Of a stretch of DNA of 64,000 nt, positions 63,874 through 64,000 are shown one piece after another. The number at the start of each line of letters is the position of its first letter. Positions within the stretch are counted from its first letter, which is position 1. The position numbers were made by a program, and so were the translations under genes. Below the pieces are notes generated by a model that saw only the letters and a program-made list of their open reading frames with translations, had not been told where the DNA came from and did no database searches. This DNA comes from Oceanicola sp. Lineage in GTDB: Bacteria > Pseudomonadota > Alphaproteobacteria > Rhodobacterales > Rhodobacteraceae. The DNA lies in the NCBI GenBank assembly GCA_017792405.1, contig CP051231.1, positions 446,634 through 510,633 on the forward strand, given 5' to 3'.

Positions 63874-64000
63874 CTAGGCGAGCATGTGCTTGGCGAGGCG
63901 TTGGATGCCCTGAAATCTCAGTTGCTGATTGAGCGTTCGGCTCGTCGCCCGCTTGGGGATGGTTTGCCAGTCGCGCAGGATGCGGACCTTGCACATGAAG
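63874..64000 (-). CDS. C-terminal end of an unidentified gene, cut by the window
   Basis: On the minus strand the frame enters from the window edge and ends with TAG at 63876-63874: FMCKVRILRDWQTIPKRATSRTLNQQLRFQGIQRLAKHMLA. The basic, helix-like residues look like real protein, but 41 residues are not enough to name it. A start at the ATG at 63996 would make a 40-residue peptide, which I consider less likely. Confidence 0.35.
   Translation of the reverse strand, partial: FMCKVRILRDWQTIPKRATSRTLNQQLRFQGIQRLAKHMLA

Noticed and set aside
63782..63994. A 70-residue minus-strand gene at the window end
   Set aside because: Its Pro/His/Ala-rich translation looks like an out-of-frame shadow; a neighbouring minus-strand frame ending at 63874 gives a more protein-like sequence.

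Overview
The window is high-GC DNA with tight, often 4-bp-overlapping genes. It looks like a chromosomal segment from an alphaproteobacterium of the Rhodobacterales (Roseobacter/Rhodobacter type). The basis is gene content and gene style: NasS-type nitrate sensing, split HisZ/short HisG, ALDH16, XdhABC next to a BMP-type transporter, and Hint-domain proteins. This assignment is inferred from the families, not from a marker gene. No rRNA, tRNA, CRISPR array or intact insertion sequence was seen.

Left part (1-14722): a nitrate/nitrite assimilation cluster. It begins inside a NasS-like sensor, followed by a leader with a strong intrinsic terminator. The operon then runs nrtA (binding protein), nrtB (permease), a double-ATPase nrtC, a GAF protein, nirB, nirD, nasA, a TrpD2-like protein and cysG (siroheme). 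The nrtA gene is broken by a sequencing/assembly artefact: a 184-bp insert containing two Tn5 mosaic ends head to head (the Nextera junction) and pieces of a diverged nrtA. Removing it restores one frame.

14834-19392: a glucosylglycerate module, with a GH13 phosphorylase on the plus strand and gpgS-gpgP on the minus strand, and a cytochrome b561 gene between them. 19653-26450: a small membrane protein, a Tas-like aldo/keto reductase, two lipoproteins, truA, hrpB and meaB.

26482-35182: envelope functions. These are a patatin lipoprotein and an htrA/response regulator/histidine kinase operon, divergent from a secreted PPC-like protein plus an exported metacaspase, followed by an alpha/beta hydrolase. 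35374-42118: ALDH16 and deoC (deoxyribose catabolism), rpe, and a soluble three-PAS chemoreceptor.

42170-51893 (minus strand): an eight-gene purine operon, xdhA-xdhB-xdhC, ABC ATPase, permease, small membrane protein, permease, BMP-type binding protein. Most junctions overlap by 1-4 bp. 52114-64000: ArsR with two SRPBCC proteins, glutaminase, dnaE, a lipoprotein, slyX, hisS-hisZ-hisG, an unknown protein, a Hint protein and a truncated gene at the edge.

The most interesting non-coding signal is a pair of nearly identical promoter-like regions, before nrtB and before the alpha/beta hydrolase. Each has four TRTGCAT heptamers at an exact 11-bp period, then AGCAAATTC, GGTTAA and CAAAAACGCA in the same order and at similar spacing.
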